Both the position numbers and the translations under genes were made by a program. 16,121 nucleotides of DNA from JBBRHF01 sp038223055 (lineage in GTDB: Bacteria > Actinomycetota > Actinomycetes > JACCUZ01), in contig JBBRHF010000091.1 in the NCBI GenBank assembly GCA_038223055.1, positions 1-16,121 of the forward strand, in the 5' to 3' direction. Below, piece by piece: positions 15,403 through 16,121 of this stretch. Within the stretch, counting starts at the first letter, position 1. Each line of letters begins with the position of its first letter. Below the pieces are notes generated by a model. The model did not search any database, was not told the origin of the DNA, and saw only the letters and a list, made by a program, of their open reading frames with translations.

Positions 15403-15419
15403 GGCAGGTGGACCGATGA
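15387..15419. repeat. 17-bp tandem duplication at the nuoJ/nuoK junction
   Basis: gcaggcggaccgatga (15387-15402) and gcaggtggaccgatga (15404-15419) are 15/16 identical at a 17-base period. Each copy holds a ribosome-binding-like AGG(C/T)GG, an ATG and an overlapping TGA. Confidence 0.85.
15399..15419 (+). other. Possible 6-codon minicistron linking nuoJ to nuoK
   Basis: ATG 15399 overlaps the nuoJ stop (ATGA). It opens a frame of six codons (MRQVDR) whose TGA at 15417-15419 overlaps the nuoK ATG at 15416. AGGCGG precedes it at 4 bases. Translation could be relayed from nuoJ through this frame to nuoK. Whether it is translated is not known. Confidence 0.35.
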
Positions 15420-15715
15420 ACCCGATGAACTACGTCTACCTGTCCTCCATCCTGTTCTCGATCGGCGCGGCCGGGGTCTTGCTGCGGCGCAACGCGATCG
15501 TCGTGTTCATGTGCGTCGAGTTGATGCTCAACTCCTCCAACCTGGCCTTCGTCACCTTCGCCCGCATGCAGGGCAACCTCGACGGGCAGGTGATCGCCTT
15601 CTTCGTCATGGTCGTCGCCGCCGCCGAGGTGGTCATCGGGCTGGCCATCATCGTGACGATCTTCCGCACCCGCCGCTCGGCCTCGGTCGATGGCGCCAAC
15701 CTGCTGAAGTACTAG
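15416..15715 (+). CDS. nuoK: NADH-quinone oxidoreductase subunit K
   Basis: The ND4L-type membrane subunit of complex I. It has 99 residues, the same length as I recall for mycobacterial NuoK, with three helices (about 3-23, 27-48, 57-83). The two conserved membrane glutamates of the proton path are visible: Glu35 in MCVELMLN and Glu71 in AAEVVIGL. ATG 15416 gives MNPMNY, matching the family start MNP-NY, so it is preferred to the in-frame ATG at 15425. AGGTGG is 4 bases upstream. It is separated from the nuoJ stop by 13 bases created by a tandem duplication, whereas most upstream junctions in the operon overlap. nuoL begins after 10 bases. Confidence 0.97.
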   Translation: MNPMNYVYLSSILFSIGAAGVLLRRNAIVVFMCVELMLNSSNLAFVTFARMQGNLDGQVIAFFVMVVAAAEVVIGLAIIVTIFRTRRSASVDGANLLKY

Positions 15716-15725
15716 GGACCTGACT

Positions 15726-16121
15726 GTGACGACCCTGCCCGCCGCGACCAGCGTCCACGCCGCCGACGTGGCCACCGCCTCCGGCGTCTTCTCGCTGTCC
15801 TGGCTGCTCATCGCCTTGCCCCTGCTCGGCGCGGCCGTCCTGCTGCTCGGCGGGCGGCGGACCGACCGGGTCGGGCACCTGATCGGCACCCTGATGCCGG
15901 CCGCCTCCTTCGCCATCGGCGCCGTCCTGTTCGTCACGATGCTCGGCCGCGACGCCGACAAGCGCGCGGTCGGTCAGCACCTGTTCAGTTGGATCCAGGT
16001 CGGCGGCTTCAACGTCGACGCCGGCCTGCTGGTCGACCAGCTCTCGATGTGCTTCGTGCTGCTGATCACCGGCGTCGGCACCCTGATCCACATCTACTCC
16101 GTGGGCTACATGAGCCACGAC
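15726..16121 (+). CDS. nuoL: NADH-quinone oxidoreductase subunit L, N-terminal part, cut by window end
   Basis: An antiporter-like (ND5-type) proton-pumping membrane subunit of complex I. The window holds the first 132 codons, with no stop to the end. After a short N-terminal lead there are hydrophobic helices (about 22-42 and 55-72), then the segment FNVDAGLLVDQLS and a third helix running into IHIYSVGYMSHD, typical of the NuoL family. The GTG at 15726 is chosen. AGGGA (15715-15719) directly after the nuoK stop serves as ribosome binding site. A full-length protein would be over 600 residues, and nuoM and nuoN are expected to follow outside the window. Confidence 0.94.
   Translation, partial: MTTLPAATSVHAADVATASGVFSLSWLLIALPLLGAAVLLLGGRRTDRVGHLIGTLMPAASFAIGAVLFVTMLGRDADKRAVGQHLFSWIQVGGFNVDAGLLVDQLSMCFVLLITGVGTLIHIYSVGYMSHD

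Overview
The window comes from a high-GC actinobacterium (Actinomycetota). The evidence is the strong G/C third-position bias, frequent GTG starts, 1- or 4-base start/stop overlaps, a DUF222-type protein of the kind expanded in actinobacteria, and a menaquinone-linked complex I operon whose proteins resemble my recollection of Streptomyces and Mycobacterium Nuo sequences. A member of Micrococcales/Intrasporangiaceae is a guess from gene content only.

Left part (1-2500). On the minus strand lies the N-terminal part of a DUF222-like protein cut by the window edge. It is followed by about 330 bases with no gene that I can support, then menF (isochorismate synthase, minus) whose stop codon sits inside a 16-bp tandem repeat. 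Divergent to menF is a small charged ORF on the plus strand that ends in a nine-copy 15-bp tandem array.

Middle part (2500-5140). menG (demethylmenaquinone methyltransferase, minus) is divergent from a csbD-like stress protein gene (plus), which ends in a strong hairpin terminator. Then comes an FAD-dependent geranylgeranyl-reductase family gene (probably menJ, menaquinone side-chain reductase). Just upstream of it, downstream of a plausible -10 box, is a near-consensus Rex (NADH/NAD+ sensor) operator.

Right part (5139-16121). The type I NADH:menaquinone oxidoreductase operon runs nuoA-B-C-D-E-F-G-H-I-J-K-L, all on the plus strand and tightly coupled, with nuoL cut by the window end. All expected Fe-S ligands are visible in NuoB, E, F, G and I.

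How it fits together: MenF starts menaquinone synthesis, MenG finishes the ring, the MenJ-like enzyme tunes the tail, and Nuo reduces the product using NADH. The Rex-like site suggests redox control of menJ and possibly of nuo. The locus is a normal respiratory core. The unusual layer is a set of short tandem duplications placed at or near gene ends (menF stop, small-ORF stop, nuoI 3' end, nuoJ/nuoK junction), plus one near the start of menJ. No RNA genes, CRISPR arrays, insertion sequences or attachment sites were seen.
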